Source: Dreissena polymorpha (Eukaryota > Mollusca > Bivalvia > Myida > Dreissenidae). From it: DNA of 64,000 nt. The notes under the pieces are model-generated. The model did not search any database, was not told the DNA's origin, and was given only the letters and a program-made list of their open reading frames with translations. Where the stretch lies: positions 97,817,085 through 97,881,084 of the forward strand of contig NC_068362.1 in NCBI RefSeq assembly GCF_020536995.1, written 5' to 3'. The translations under genes and the position numbers were made by a program. Shown here one piece after another: positions 34,701-46,189 of this stretch (the stretch's first letter is position 1; each line of letters opens with the position of its first letter).

Positions 34701-37700
34701 CATAAATCAATGTTAAAAGAAATGTTAGCAAATCAACCATAATATGCAGAAAGCAAAAATAATTTTGCACTTCTATTCGCACCAAGAGAAATTCGGTAAG
34801 TATCTACAATCACAATGTTTATACCAACTATATAACATCTTATAAATTGTCTCTCAAAGCGCTCTCTTAAATTATCATGAATTAATAAATTTCCATTAAC
34901 TGCTTTTGACCATATTTGTGATTATTCAAGATTGATTGTGGAACTTTATATGGTAACACATGTATACAACGAATAATTGCTAAAATGCGCGTTACCAACT
35001 GTTATTACTTCGTGCCTCAGGCATTTCGTCCAGACCGGGATCACGATGTGGAAGGGACCCACCAAATATAGCGACATCTGGTTTGATAAGTTCACCTCCA
35101 ACAGCGTTTACGATATAGCTGCCATCGGCAAGAATCGCCAATCGCCTATTTCTTCTCCGTTCAGACAGAGTTCACAAATATCAGTTTCGCGTTCGACGAT
35201 CAGGTAACAGATATTGGGACTGAGCTTTGCTTTTAAATAAAATACACCTACCGAATATTATAAAGGTTACCAGGTTAACGTCACAATGATATAATATTTG
35301 AAATTTTCTATCGTAATAGTTGACTGACTGGACTAGTCACAAAGGTACGTGACCAACTTGTACACATTCTTTACGTATACTTCAAGTTTAAAAAAAACTT
35401 TCGGCGGATTTGTCGTGATAGAAAAAGTATGGGTCTCTCACTGTTCATTGTGCTTTTATTTACGAGAAGATGTCTGATTATAACTAAACACGAGCCTTTG
35501 CTAAAAAGGCTTGATATGACTCGCCAACATAAGCTTCTTAACTCTACTAGCATGAATTAAACGCTTGAAATATTTTCTTTTCTTTATTATTACTCAACTT
35601 ACATGTAACAAAGTCGATAAATGTACTGTTATTTTCTGGTCGTATCGTTCAATTTTACGACTCGTGTTATTGAATGATCTAAAGATCACATGGCATATTG
35701 TCTGTATGTAACGTTTTAAAAATATCAAACAAATCAAATAGGCTGTCGTATAAGAACGTGATTCACGCATATATGTGCAATATTCGGGAGTGTTTCTTTT
35801 TTCTTACATTTATATTTGTAGAAGTTTATATTCGAACAACACATGTACTCTTGCATTTATAACATAGTGAACAGTTAGTTGTTTTTTTCACAGGGAGGCG
35901 GAGGAACTTATGCAATTTCCGGTAACAAGACACATCGCGGCTGGGAAAACAATCTCGACGGAGAGCTGATTTCCGGTTTCACTTTAAATACCCGAACGGA
36001 CGGATCTAACGTCAAGCAATACGTAAGTGAAACCCGATCCCTTCTCGGCGGCCGCTGCGAATTGCAAGCTCCGTCCCAACTGGCGTCTGGCAATGTGCAC
36101 GACCAAATATGGAAATGTGAGACTTTGTTAAAACGTATTAATGTACACTTCATTGCGCAAAAAAATCGCAGAAGTTTGACATTTGATACCGCGGAGGTCG
36201 TATGCATCTCATCATTTGATTTTTCTTAAGAATTGTAAAGAATGTTATATTTTTCTTATAAATATTGACAACATTTCGTATTTCACAATGTTAAATATAT
36301 TTCTATACTCAACGGACATGTGAATGCCATCATTTAGGTACACATAAAATTGACGCCATCATGACATGTTACTATTCATGTAGTTGAATAAAATGTTCTG
36401 GTTATGTTTGGAAAATATGCCTCATCTGATGCGCATGTGTTGATTCTTGTCATCTTAAGAAGTTAAATAATATAATATATATAATTCAGATGTTTTGTAT
36501 TCCACTCGTTGATTGTGCGACATTGTATTCCACTCGCTCTGCGTAATTATGAAATACAAGGTTACCCTCGTTATCAACGTTATCAACTCGTCCAATACAA
36601 CATTTCGGGACACCACATTCATCTAATATTCCCTATAAATTTAAATCTTGGGATTTCAAATGTTTGTGGTTAGGCCGCTGCTGTTGTTTTTATGATAAAG
36701 TAGCTGCTGATGCTGATGGTAATCATTGTAGTGAAGATTGATGAAAAATTATGTTGATGGCAATTGATTTTGCGAATGATGACATTATTAATGATGGTAT
36801 TAATGAGTTTGATAATGATGATAGTGCTGGTTATGGTAATAGTTAAGATAATTAATTCTCGGCGCCCTATTTCTATTGTTACCGTGGATTGCTTTCAGCT
36901 GCAGTACAGCGGTAAAACGGACGATAAAATGAAGGTACAATTTGTGCGGGACCAGGTCCCCAGCGCCCAACTGCAGTTCGAAATGAAGACGGGCACAGGA
37001 CCTCAAGTCGTGCTGGACGGAAGCAGCACATACACAGTCCATTTTACGCCTTTCATAAAAGACTGGTTGTGGTTCCGGGTTCCCGGGATGGAAAGGTACA
37101 GTGCGCTGACCACTAGTTATGCCCACTGTTTGTGTTCTGAAGCAATTGTAAGAAGGAACAAACTAGTTTGCTAAAGAGCGATAATAATACTTCTCAATAT
37201 TAATTATTTTTATATAAACAAATAATTACTTATTTCAAGGACAACCAAATTGTATTAGTTTAAAATAACATGTGAATTGCATGCAAAATATAACACTTAG
37301 TAAAAATAGCCCGCTGTATTCCTCTATCGGCCATACTTCACAACAACAACAACAACATTATCAAAAGCCATCCCACTAGCTACCGATGTTTATATTATTA
37401 GAATCCGATATGTATATTATTAGAAAAATACATTTACTAACGTGCCACTGCAGAGGCGACGTTCTGCGAGTGGGTGTGTGCACTCCCCGAGGGGCCGGCT
37501 TCAACCTGCAGTCATTCTTTCCATACAATCTCTGGGGGAAGGACAGGTTCACAGCGGTAAACTCTCTTGCTGAGCTCGACCGTACGGACCCCTTGCTCGA
37601 TGGCAAGAAATACTTCTACAACGCGACCACAGGGTGAGTTGGAACGACTCCATAGTAATTCCATGTAGGTGCACTTGTATTGAGTCGCGCCATGTTCAAG

Positions 37701-40700
37701 TTGTTCAGCATACGTAGTTTGTCATTGATAATATACAGTCATTATCCATGCATGATAGACCTGATCTTGAACGTGAAAGATTTTGGAAGAACAATACTAA
37801 TCTGAGGATACCATCAAAGCTAAAAAGGTTTCGGGAAATGAGGAATCATTGTGCAAGTGCAGGATTATGGAATACTAAATACGAAAGGAATTTACCAACC
37901 ATCCACATAATAAACTGTTATAAATAACCGTTCATCATTGTTTGACAGTGCAAATATTCGCCCAGAACCCGGGACTTCGAAGATCTCTAGAAAAACAAAA
38001 CTGTTTTTCAAAAAGGTCTTATTCACATCTTGGTGATTTTAAATAATTACATTATTTTAATAAATATTGTCGGTTTTATATAGTTTGATTTAATGCTAGA
38101 TATTGCTTATTCGAAATACAAAAGAACACAGAAAAAATGAGTTTTTATTTTAAATTTACCCGGTTTTCAAGAACCTCGAAACAATCACCGGTAACTCATA
38201 CCTAGCTCTCTCTCTCTCTCTCTGTCTCTGTCTCTGCAGCATGGTCTACTACAAGTTCATCAACACGCAGACTCGCAACCCCGACGAGGACCTTGAGTGT
38301 AACAACGGCAGATGCCCGGAATTCCGCGTGATCATCAGTTCTGGTAACTGGAATGATAGCGACTGCAGGGGGAGGATTTACACCAGCAACCAGCTAAGCA
38401 TGGCAGTGGTAAGCTTTAAAAAATGACATCTGTATTATATTTGTTGCGAGTTGTCATTTCATACCATATTTTATCCAACTAATACAAGAATTTGTTCTTA
38501 AATAGAAAGCTGACGAAAAAGGGAGCCACACATTTTTATCCTACACATGCTATACACATAACAAAAGGTTATATAAATGTGCAGATACGTTAAAATAACG
38601 AGGTTTAGACGTCCTTAACCGCAAACTTTAAGTTAAAGTAATGTGCAAATAGGAAAACATTCGGTCATAAGGTCAACGACTTCAATTAGTTGCAATAATC
38701 CAAATCCCAGCAATTGACCCTCCGGGTCGCTGCGAGTTGCAACTGGTAACAGCATCTTTCATGTCAAGTCTCCTTCCTGAAATCCAGGCGGCACTTTAAT
38801 ATGTCAAATGTGCAAAATTTGCTATTTTCTGGAGTTTATAACCACAAACAGGTAATAAAGACGTCCCTAATGTGCAAATTAAAACAATTTACTTGATATG
38901 GTGTGCACGCATAATAATAATATTAATCCAAATTTCAAACACGTCAACGGTTCACGAAACTGTGTTAAGTTTTTGGAAAGGAAAACGCCGAGTATTCCGA
39001 TTAAAAAAAATGCTAATTTATACATCGACTAACTCCTGAATCTTCGGCAAGATAGATCTCATGTCTAATCAACCAATCGTGCTTCACCGACTATCTCCGG
39101 AATCTCCGTAAGATAGATTTGTAGATCAAATCGTCAATTCAAAACTTTGGCTTTCGAGTTGGTTAAGGTTTTTTTTATCAACTTGTTGTCTTGATCATTT
39201 ATCCATAAACAACACTCAAATTCATGTTTTTTCGCAATGTTTAGGTTGATTGAATTTGATTTTGTAGACAAAGTTGAGACTTAATTTCAACTGAGGAAAT
39301 ATCTATATATACTAAAATGTGTTAAACACTTACCTGGCCTTATGTTTCCCATTAGTTCTGGCTTCCATAACTTTAAATGTCGCTTTTTATGATTTTTGAC
39401 TGGCAATACTATATAAACTGTTCACTGAAGTTTCTTTAGCTAGTTTACCATCAGTTTCGCAGTGTTTTCTGTCTTTATTTCAAATGTTAACAAAAATCGC
39501 CGAAAACAACATTTACACATTAAATGACGTCATGAAAACCAACAAGATTACATCATTTTTATTGCGAATGTTTGCTTTATCAATAGTTTTGGATACACCT
39601 AAATTTATCAGATGGGATGTAAACTCGTGAAATCGTGGTTAATGATGGGATAAAGTAATGTATTACTACAAAGCCTTTTGAACGCTTATCTTTTCTCAGA
39701 ACTGTAAACTTGTAGTGTTATGTGTTTTTATGGTACTGCGGTCTTTATTTGATAGACATTTATTTCAAAACACTTTGATTTACAATGTGAAAAGTGTTGT
39801 GCAAGTAGAGAATTTACTTACGTTGGCATTACTTTCAAAATATCAAAGGTATTTCCGTACATTACACGTTTTTGTCAGCATGTGTCAACACAGGTTAAAT
39901 AATATTTGTCACAAAGTAAAGAAGTGCAGAAAACGCAGTTAGTTACTTAGCGATCGACACTTTTTTATTTTGCAGCCGACCCTCCCTGTGTTCAATGACG
40001 TCATTCCTGCCAATAGCGGCAACACTCCTCCAGTGGTACGTAATTGCATGCACATGCATCCACAAGCTACGATTCTATAGTTGCCAGGGTTGCGAGGCTT
40101 CAGATGTGTTCATTGGTGCTATGTAGAGAATGAATAATACTTATTCTAGTTTTTGATGGTATTTTTTTTAATTAGTAATCAGTGTTGTTTTTTGTAAATA
40201 TTGTGTCCATTATGAGATGTCAAAACCCAAGGTATATGCTAATGTGTAACTTTTTCTAGCCGTTATGCCGTTGAAAAAAAAAACACTGTCGTATTACGTA
40301 TACTTCTGAAATCATTCATTTGTAATAATGCAAAGGTCACGAACAAATTAATTCTGTCCAATAACTTAAATACACGTACATTTCCAGGGTTACGGTGCGG
40401 GTCCTATGACGCCGTTCCGGGCAGACGTGAATGGTGGATGGTCAGACTGGCAAATGTGGTCCGCGTGTAGTCGAACATGCGGTGGTTAGTGTTTTTATGA
40501 AAACATTATTTTACCTATGAAACGCGAATCGCGTGCTTTCAAATTTGTAGAAGTCAGTGCTTTCAGGCAAACAGTACATTTACTTAACAAACGCGGTCCG
40601 CATGCAGTCGAACATGCGGTGAGCAGTGCTTTTATGAAAAAGTTATTATATTAAACAAACACATGTTGATGGGTATACACAAAATGCCCGAATTGATTGA

Positions 40701-43700
40701 TTGGTAGATGGGTCTGTTAGCATTTTTTAATCTTCACATTCGAACTATTTCTCCAATTGTTGTTTGATTTACCATAAACTCCACGATCTACATGCTCGTT
40801 AAGAGTAGTAATGTTTGACATATTTATTTCGCGATAAAATTCAAAATGGCCGAAACCCGGCAATAATTGATTCTTTTTTGTCATTCGAAATACTTTAATA
40901 TTTATTCGATTTACGAATTTGAAGGAAATTTTACAGACTTCGAACTGAAACTATATAAACCATAAATGAGAAAACATGTTGCTTTTCTCCGTCAGATGGC
41001 ACACATCTTGGATTTTACTTTGTTTTGAGTAGAATATTTTTATTCAACATTATGTAGATAATTAACAAGAAATGTCCATAAACATAGCCACAATATAAAC
41101 ATTACATGATGGACTATTTTTTTCTTTCACAAAAATCAAATGGTCTTCTTGCGGATATAGTGGGTTGTATTTTGACCAACGTTTGTCAATTTTGTCAAGC
41201 TAAATTCTTCTACGTTGTCTGATTTTCATGAAACATTATGCATCATCTATTGGATAAGGTATAGTGTGTGACATTTTCTATCGATCAAATTCATAAAGGT
41301 CGACTGGCGATCATCTCGGATAAAATTGTGTCGTTTGAAATTATTTTTCATTTTGGTTTTTCGATTACCATTCAACTATTTTAATTTTATGTTCAAATTA
41401 AAGGGGCCTTTTTACAGATTTTGGCATGTTTTGAGGTTTGTCACTAAATGCTTTATATTGATAAATGTAAACATTGGATCTAAAAAGCTCCAGTAAAAAA
41501 TCAAGAATAAAATTGAAAAAAGGAAAAAAGTAGCCCGCAGCAGGGCTCGAACCAGTGACCCGCGGAGTCCTGGAGTAAAAACCTATTATTCCGCTCGGCC
41601 ATCCTGCCAAGTATGCATGAGAGACGTATTTTATTCTTTATATAAGCAATCTTCGTAGTTTCACAAAATTTAACGACAACAACAGAACTCTCCAAATTAT
41701 TCAATCGTTTCGCGTTGCAACTCTTTATAATGTTCAGATTTTGAAATCGTCAAAAGATGCATATAATAGCTATATAAGACCATGGTAAATGTTCAGTATT
41801 ACTGTTTCCTCACAAATATCATAACTAAAACGAAAATTTGCAAATCTGAAACAACTTTTTTCAATTTTGTCAATTTACCAAAACGTAAAAAGATTCCTTT
41901 AAGATGTACAATGTGTCATTTTTTTGTTTGTTTAGTTGATAACATTCACAGAAATATATTTAAAAGTATATTCAGCGTATATTTACACGCATCCCGCAAA
42001 CGCTTATGAGATACCGTGATATTATATACCGGGGCATGTTTTAAATAAGTTACTAAATTGATGTGTTTTAAACACCGACATAATATATACCACATATTAT
42101 TAATTTAATACGAATTTAAAAAAATGTATTCTGTATGATCGCAATTATTTAAGATAATATAATAGCACATCTATTCGAGTCACATAGCGGCGAATATCAA
42201 CATATAAAACAACAGTGTATTTACTTAGTTATATTCAATAAAGGTGTTTGTCTTAATACAGTTTGACCCTAGAGTGACCAGCCGAGAGCGAGGTATAGTC
42301 ATTCCCACATTTCGCAAGTTTGTACCAAGACTATGTGATAAGCCGATCTTGAACACGAATGTAGGAAAAGTGTCAAACAAATAAATTGTTTCATTTATTA
42401 AAAATGTCTCTAAAGTTAACAAATCACCATAAAACCATATAAGCATAACACGTATACAATAAGCCGAGTTATCAACTAGTCTGCTCTTTTGCTGTATTTA
42501 GAACGTGTTCGTGAACATGACTTATTTCATTCCGCAAGAGGATTAGAGTAAGAGAGCAGTTCTTATCAATTACGAGATCACTGGCATTTAACTCATCGAC
42601 GTTTTAAAGAGGTGAATACAAATGGTAAATTAGAGATCTATACTTGTCTAGTATATTACCATATGGTAAATAATTTTACTGACTGGCCTTTCATTGAAAA
42701 CCCGTAACATATTAGTACATAATATTAAGGTAAAAGTCAGACTTACAAATCGAAAAAATCTTTCGAATTAGAGAATGGAAGCCAACCTTTGGTTGGAGGG
42801 ATATCTCTCAAATAAACAAGGATTTATTTTTCGAGTTCTATTGATTGGAAAACTCTTCAACGTTCTAATGCATATTGGTAAAGGTCAAAACCTGGTTTAA
42901 ACAATTACGTAAAAAGTCTGCCTCAAATTACTCTTCAATTGTAGAACAGTGTGTCATTTTGTTTAAATGACAACTTTAACTTTTTTTTTCATTCGAGGTA
43001 CTTGTTAATTACTAAAATTTTCACTTTTCATAATCAAAATGTAAACTGTATGCAGTTCATGAACATAAACCCTAGTTTAAAATAATATTTTCTTTGACAA
43101 CAAACAGAATGGCCGACTTGCACCTATATAGAGACAGTTTGATCTAACGAACTGCTTCTACATTATTTGGCAATTTTAATTTAACTACATCTACTTTATC
43201 TACATTATCAGATATCATATTTGACTTCTTGTCCCTATCAACTTCTAAAGGGTCGAGTGGCAGGCATATTTCATAACGTCTTTGTTTTAATTCTGATGAA
43301 CTTCTCAAACTTCAATTTTGAAAGTAGAAGAGTGTCTATTATGTTTGCATTGATCATATTCTAAATGACCGACGATCTCAAATAAAAGTTTCATTGGTTA
43401 ACCGTTGCATTAAAAAATAACTTGGTACAAATGTTATTCTTTATAAGACGGTGTGTCGCGTGTGTATAAAACTACATAACTATATTTAAGAGGGCATCCA
43501 GTACAGACTCCGGAAATGCAACAATCCTCTACCGGAAGGAAACGGCGCCACCTGTATAGGACCAAACTCCGAAACACGTGCATGTCAACTACGCTTCTGT
43601 GGTAAGAGACTGTCGGTCGCTGTCGTCCGCCAATAATTCGTTTACACACATTTACTGACAGCATATGAATTGTTATTGGACAGAGAGCGTTGAACATCTA

Positions 43701-44056
43701 TACAGAAAAAGCATTTTTCCCCGTTCACGATTCGATAGAGATAAGTAACAAGTTTAAATGACCATAACGGCGTGCGAACACACACAATTATTACGAATTG
43801 GCCCATGTTTTAAAAGGTATCTTTACGTCATAACTGCAATAACCTTTGGTGTTCTTTTCAAGCTATAAACGGCAAATTCTCCGACTGGACTACATGGAGC
43901 GCGTGCTCGGCGTTGTCTAGCAACGACGGTACCTACAAGTGCAGTGGGGTATCAGAGAGGACACGTGCTTGTGACGCCCCACCCACGCAGTATGACGGAA
44001 AATTGTGCGAAGGGTTCAGCCGTGAAATCAAATCCTGCAGTCTTTGTAATAACTAG
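24472..44056 (+). CDS. CEMIP/TMEM2-like secreted G8-ILEI-PbH1 protein with TSP1 tail, copy A
   Basis: Twenty-four exons (listed in the block entries) end at TAG 44054-44056. In the frame shared with copy B they encode about 1219 residues; human CEMIP has about 1361. Order: signal peptide (about 1-20), G8 domain, ILEI/GG domain, PbH1 core with YPIHFH near residue 471, a post-core module, two TSP1 repeats. Family knowledge: CEMIP/KIAA1199 and TMEM2 bind hyaluronan and are linked to its depolymerisation. A secreted, matrix-acting role is inferred, and activity is not shown by sequence. As read, exons 2 (+1), 3 (+1), 16 (-1) and 17 (+1) differ by one base from copy B, and the exon 2 change gives a stop after about 100 codons. 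No nonsense substitution was found elsewhere. So this is either a recent pseudogene or a good gene with assembly indels. AATAAA occurs at 44283 and 44406. Confidence 0.85.
25900..26300. repeat. Degraded repeat in copy A intron 3
   Basis: Poly-C tract at about 25927-25950, then 'ccattcccaatgg', and at the far side 'attcccaattcaaagggacc'. It looks like an old inverted-repeat transposon with G/C-rich ends. It is absent at the corresponding place in copy B intron 3, which is AT-rich there. Family not identified. Confidence 0.4.
26806..27608 (+). other. Copy A exons 4-5: ILEI/GG domain
   Basis: Exon 4 is 26806-26944 and exon 5 is 27420-27608, joined AAC A|GC. The product has INGTENTWIEGIGAYTVALK and SVRDGEILMMAS, aligning in order with the human CEMIP segment around RGVIVHVIDPKSG and PDGRILSVAVND. 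This is the ILEI/PANDER-like fold found after G8 in the family. Between copies this block is visibly more divergent in protein sequence than exons 8-10. Confidence 0.85.
27885..30061 (+). other. Copy A exons 6-8: lead-in to the PbH1 core
   Basis: Exon 6 is 27885-28097, exon 7 28534-28638, exon 8 29877-30061. Exon 6 ends VIDDVTTWLPG, and exon 7 continues DKVAIATTDFDPIQTEEAEI, matching WKPGDTLVIASTDYSMYQAEE of human CEMIP. Exon 8 has GSVDMRAEVAMLTRKVVIRG and GLDTFGAHIK, matching GVDMRAEVGLLSRNIIVMG and DFDTFGGHIK. All junctions keep frame. Exon 6 is one codon longer than in copy B. Confidence 0.9.
29745..29846. repeat. Foldback palindrome just upstream of copy A exon 8
   Basis: The arms, beginning catgtcattgtaagatcgtt and ending in its inverted complement, span about 45 bp each around a loop of about 12 bp (tttctatgatca marks the inner right arm). 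It ends 30 bp before the exon 8 acceptor and has no counterpart at this place in copy B intron 7. Confidence 0.75.
30713..31743. mobile_element. ~1.03-kb insertion in copy A intron 9, empty in copy B
   Basis: The introns match up to 'agatattctgcata' (30712) and again from tactgttaaaacat (31746 on). Copy B joins the two flanks directly (about 59808-59825). The inserted block carries two ~61-bp mini-palindromes bounded by cagcggga/tcccgctg (30776-30915), a half copy of the 20649 foldback (31391-31491) and, at its right edge, the near-perfect palindrome 31601-31747. It is a composite of foldback sequences, with no ORF. Confidence 0.7.
31601..31747. repeat. Near-perfect palindrome, about 68-bp arms
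   Basis: The left arm tatataaatattacatggct continues through gacagggtgacagtaaattt. The right arm (about 31681-31747) is its inverted complement with a 2-base length difference in an A-run. The loop is about 10 bases (ttggcttcgcct region). It can extrude as a long hairpin. Confidence 0.9.
32698..34069 (+). other. Copy A exons 11-13: PbH1 core continued
   Basis: Exon 11 is 32698-32914, exon 12 33523-33652, exon 13 34006-34069. Exon 11 begins RPSGFWITNPKNSVLNNVAA, matching the human FWMANPNNNLINCAAAG block, and ends FENNLAHSQDG (human FYNNRAHSNYRAG). Exon 13 contains NVWIEGGLLDVSR, like GDVWLDSCRFADN. Splice phases 0, 1 and 2 agree with copy B throughout. Confidence 0.9.
34270..36116 (+). other. 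Copy A exons 14-17: end of the PbH1 region
   Basis: Exon 14 is 34270-34305 (36 bp), exon 15 34515-34643, exon 16 35021-35203, exon 17 35894-36116. Exon 15 has GQSPNKGVPTFAGVDHS and exon 16 QTGITMWKGPTKYSDIWF. Exon 16 is one base shorter than in B (183 against 184) and exon 17 one base longer (223 against 222), both frame-shifting as read. The extra base in exon 17 creates TAC|gtaagt at 36022/36023, a strong donor in phase 0. Exon 15 is two codons longer than in B. Confidence 0.85.
36899..40035 (+). other. Copy A exons 18-21: post-core CEMIP-type module
   Basis: Exon 18 is 36899-37095, exon 19 37454-37633, exon 20 38240-38408, exon 21 39976-40035. Exon 19 reads GDVLRVGVCTPRGAGFNLQS, matching GDWIRVGLCYPRGTTFSILS of human CEMIP. 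Exon 20 has MVYYKFINTQ and DSDCRGRIYTSNQL, like GLLFLKLKAQ and VSDCTATAYPKF. Exon 21 is a short proline-rich linker. The exon 20 acceptor is preceded by a (TC)n tract at about 38203-38236. All frames are open. Confidence 0.88.
40590..40655 (+). repeat. Duplicated tail of exon 22 in intron 22
   Basis: gcggtccgcatgcagtcgaa followed by catgcggtg repeats, with few changes, the end of exon 22 and its donor context 137 bp upstream, continuing through 'cttttatgaaaa'. It retains a plausible donor (gtgagc) but has no acceptor of its own nearby. Confidence 0.75.
41402..41899 (-). mobile_element. TTAA-flanked inverted-repeat element with tRNA-like centre
   Basis: Bounded by TTAA at 41398-41401 and 41900-41903; the ends are aggggcctttttac and an inverted aggaatctttttac. 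On the minus strand, 41612-41530 reads as a tRNA-derived segment with an A-box-like tggccgagcgg and B-box-like ggttcgagccc. Orientation is opposite to the copy at 55693-56183. It lies in copy A intron 22. Acceptor-stem pairing is not kept, so it is not a functional tRNA gene. Confidence 0.7.
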
Positions 44057-45220
44057 ATCTGATTTGGCGAGAAATCTGCCCCTAAGCATGCTAGTATCAA
44101 ATTGCAAACTTGTCGAATATAGTATATAAAAGCATTCAATATCTATTAACAATATACAATTATTCTAATTTGGCATCTACCTATCATTGTAGCAAATCCA
44201 AAATATGAAACAAACATATCTGGCGCTTTTCATGTATAAGATTTATTGAAAAAATGCTTCTTAATAAATCATGTTTATTGTAAATAAACGTTTTTATGTA
44301 TGCGTAGATGTGGTTTTATTGTACCACACTAATCGACTAACATACATGTAGTTTTATTTCGGCTAAGCATAACTTTCTTGTTTAGTTCTATTATTTAGCA
44401 TATGGAATAAAACTTATTAGTAGTTATTCAACCACCAATGTTTAATACATTAGTTTGATTAAGATACAATTGTCTAGCGTAACATGCATGGTCTGTTCAA
44501 CACAGTTGTAGTTATACACCTGAAGCCATCACAAAATGTAGACAATTGGAATTTCAGACACTCCTAATTACTTTTCCATCAACTGATGCTTTGCATGTTG
44601 TTTTTTATTGTATGTTTTCCTACAATGTTCTTTGCCGCTGGTTGGTTAATATGTGTCCTTGGGTCCAGCAACACCAAGTATAAAATATACTTATAACTTA
44701 AGAATACTATGATTTGCGTTGTTCTAAAAACGTTTGGCATATACAGAAACACAATATACCAGAATAAATCGTCCGACATCACATGAGGAAACCAAAACTA
44801 TAGTTGTCAATTTCAAAATTTTATTAATTGACTGGGTTTTTCCTAGAGCTGGCGCAATCATATTGGGATCACCGGATTGAAATGACAGAGCAAACAGTCG
44901 TTTCGCATATTGCAATTCTATTCGAAAAATATTTTTTCACTTTAGTGTGCTGTTCTTATGCATATCTGAAATAACCACAGACACAAGTGTTACTGCAGTA
45001 TTCTAAATTCGAGATCATTACTTATCCTATAACCAGAAGAAAATTGATAGTATAACAACGATCGTATAAACTTGAGCTTTCTACTATCGCTATTTTTAGA
45101 TCAGATTGAAGTTTTTCCAAAAATTGGAGATTCTGTTTTTGTCAACTACGGAAAACAAAATTGTCAACAAATGCGATATTTGATAATTATTAATGAAAAA
45201 TAGGAAGGGAATAATAGGAT
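44057..45220. other. Intergenic, 3' of copy A
   Basis: AT-rich, with AATAAA at 44283-44288 and 44406-44411 as candidate poly(A) signals for copy A. No further exon, domain or clear repeat is recognised. Confidence 0.5.
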
Positions 45221-45374
45221 GAATAGAATATTTTGTGAGTTTTGGATAAATATCAAGTTTATCAATCTCGGCTCGAACCATGTTAGCGCTCGGCAAGCCT
45301 CGCGCTACATCGGTTCTAAGCATCGCATGATAAACTTGATCTTTATCCAAATCTCACATAATATTCTCTATTTA
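45221..45374. repeat. Foldback palindrome
   Basis: The left arm contains gaatagaatattttgtgagt and ggataaatatcaagtttatc. The right arm (45328-45374) is its inverted complement with scattered mismatches. Inner segments cgaaccatgttagcgc and gcgctacatcggttc continue the pairing to a loop of about 11 bases. Confidence 0.75.
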
Positions 45375-45666
45375 TTATGAATGAAGACCTATTTTAGAAC
45401 AAAATCGTTGTTTTTTTATCGATCAAATATTCCATGGGGAGGAATGATCTACAAAATAGCATATCATTTGTTTGCCTACAATACCATATTTATACGATAC
45501 AAATGATTAAAGTACATCCATACATCCATAAATAGTTGAGAGCTGACCGAACGTTATTGATGAAATGGTTAAACTAACCGAATCGCTAATGTGAACTTCC
45601 AAATTTGTATCATTAACCTTTTTATATAAATAAAAATTATAAAAGCGTTGATAGTGCGTTTTAAAA

Positions 45667-45830
45667 GTAAATATAGGATCTTGCATGACTGAGTGGTCGT
45701 TTTGTATCGAATTTATTAAACAAGTCATCTAAATAAAGATAAAAACGAGACTTATCGAGTTTTTATCTTCATTAAGATGACGAGTTTTATAAATTCAATA
45801 CAAAATGACCACGAATCTAAGATTCTATTT
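45667..45830. repeat. Foldback palindrome, second intergenic copy type
   Basis: The left arm (tcgttttgtatcgaatttat, agataaaaacgag) pairs with the right arm (cgagtttttatctt, ataaattcaatacaaaatga). The arms are about 70-80 bp with a short loop at acttat. The sequence differs from the foldbacks at 31601 and 45221. Confidence 0.75.
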
Positions 45831-46189
45831 ATCACATAACCAACAAATTGTCGGTGAAATGACGTCATTATTCCAGCGAATTTCTTCTGTTAAACTTCAC
45901 AGTTATTTAACTAGTGTTATAACACCCGTGTAATAAACAAAATTGAGCATTACGTTATCTCACTCCTGGAGCGTAGGTCATGTTATAAATACTATAAAAT
46001 CCATGAATAAAGTAACGTTGTTTATCTGACGTTGGTATCCCACGATTGTAAAATATCATGTTAAGATCAGCACGTTCAATATTGCAAATTTAACGTGTTC
46101 TGACAACGATACATAATTCCGTATGAATAACTAGGAATGCACTACAATTATTGTTTTTCTTGTCGATCAGTGTATTGGTTGAAAACTTG

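Larger units (their letters stand above)
40388..44056 (+). other. Copy A exons 22-24: two thrombospondin type-1 repeats
   Basis: Exon 22 is 40388-40484, exon 23 43491-43601, exon 24 43863-44056. The first TSP1 repeat is WSDWQMWSACSRTCGG plus YRLRKCNNP, CIGPNSETRACQLRFC. The second is FSDWTTWSACSALSSN with C-rich remainder TRACDAPPTQYDGKLC and KSCSLCNN then stop. The W-x2-W-x2-C cores and cysteine spacing define the fold. Phase 1 junctions border the modules, typical of shuffled extracellular domains. TSP1 repeats commonly bind glycosaminoglycans and are C-mannosylated at such tryptophans. Confidence 0.9.

Noticed and set aside
41530-41612. Functional tRNA gene on the minus strand
   Set aside because: A- and B-box-like sequences are present, but acceptor-stem pairing and CCA-side sequence fail, and the segment recurs inside a TTAA-flanked element.
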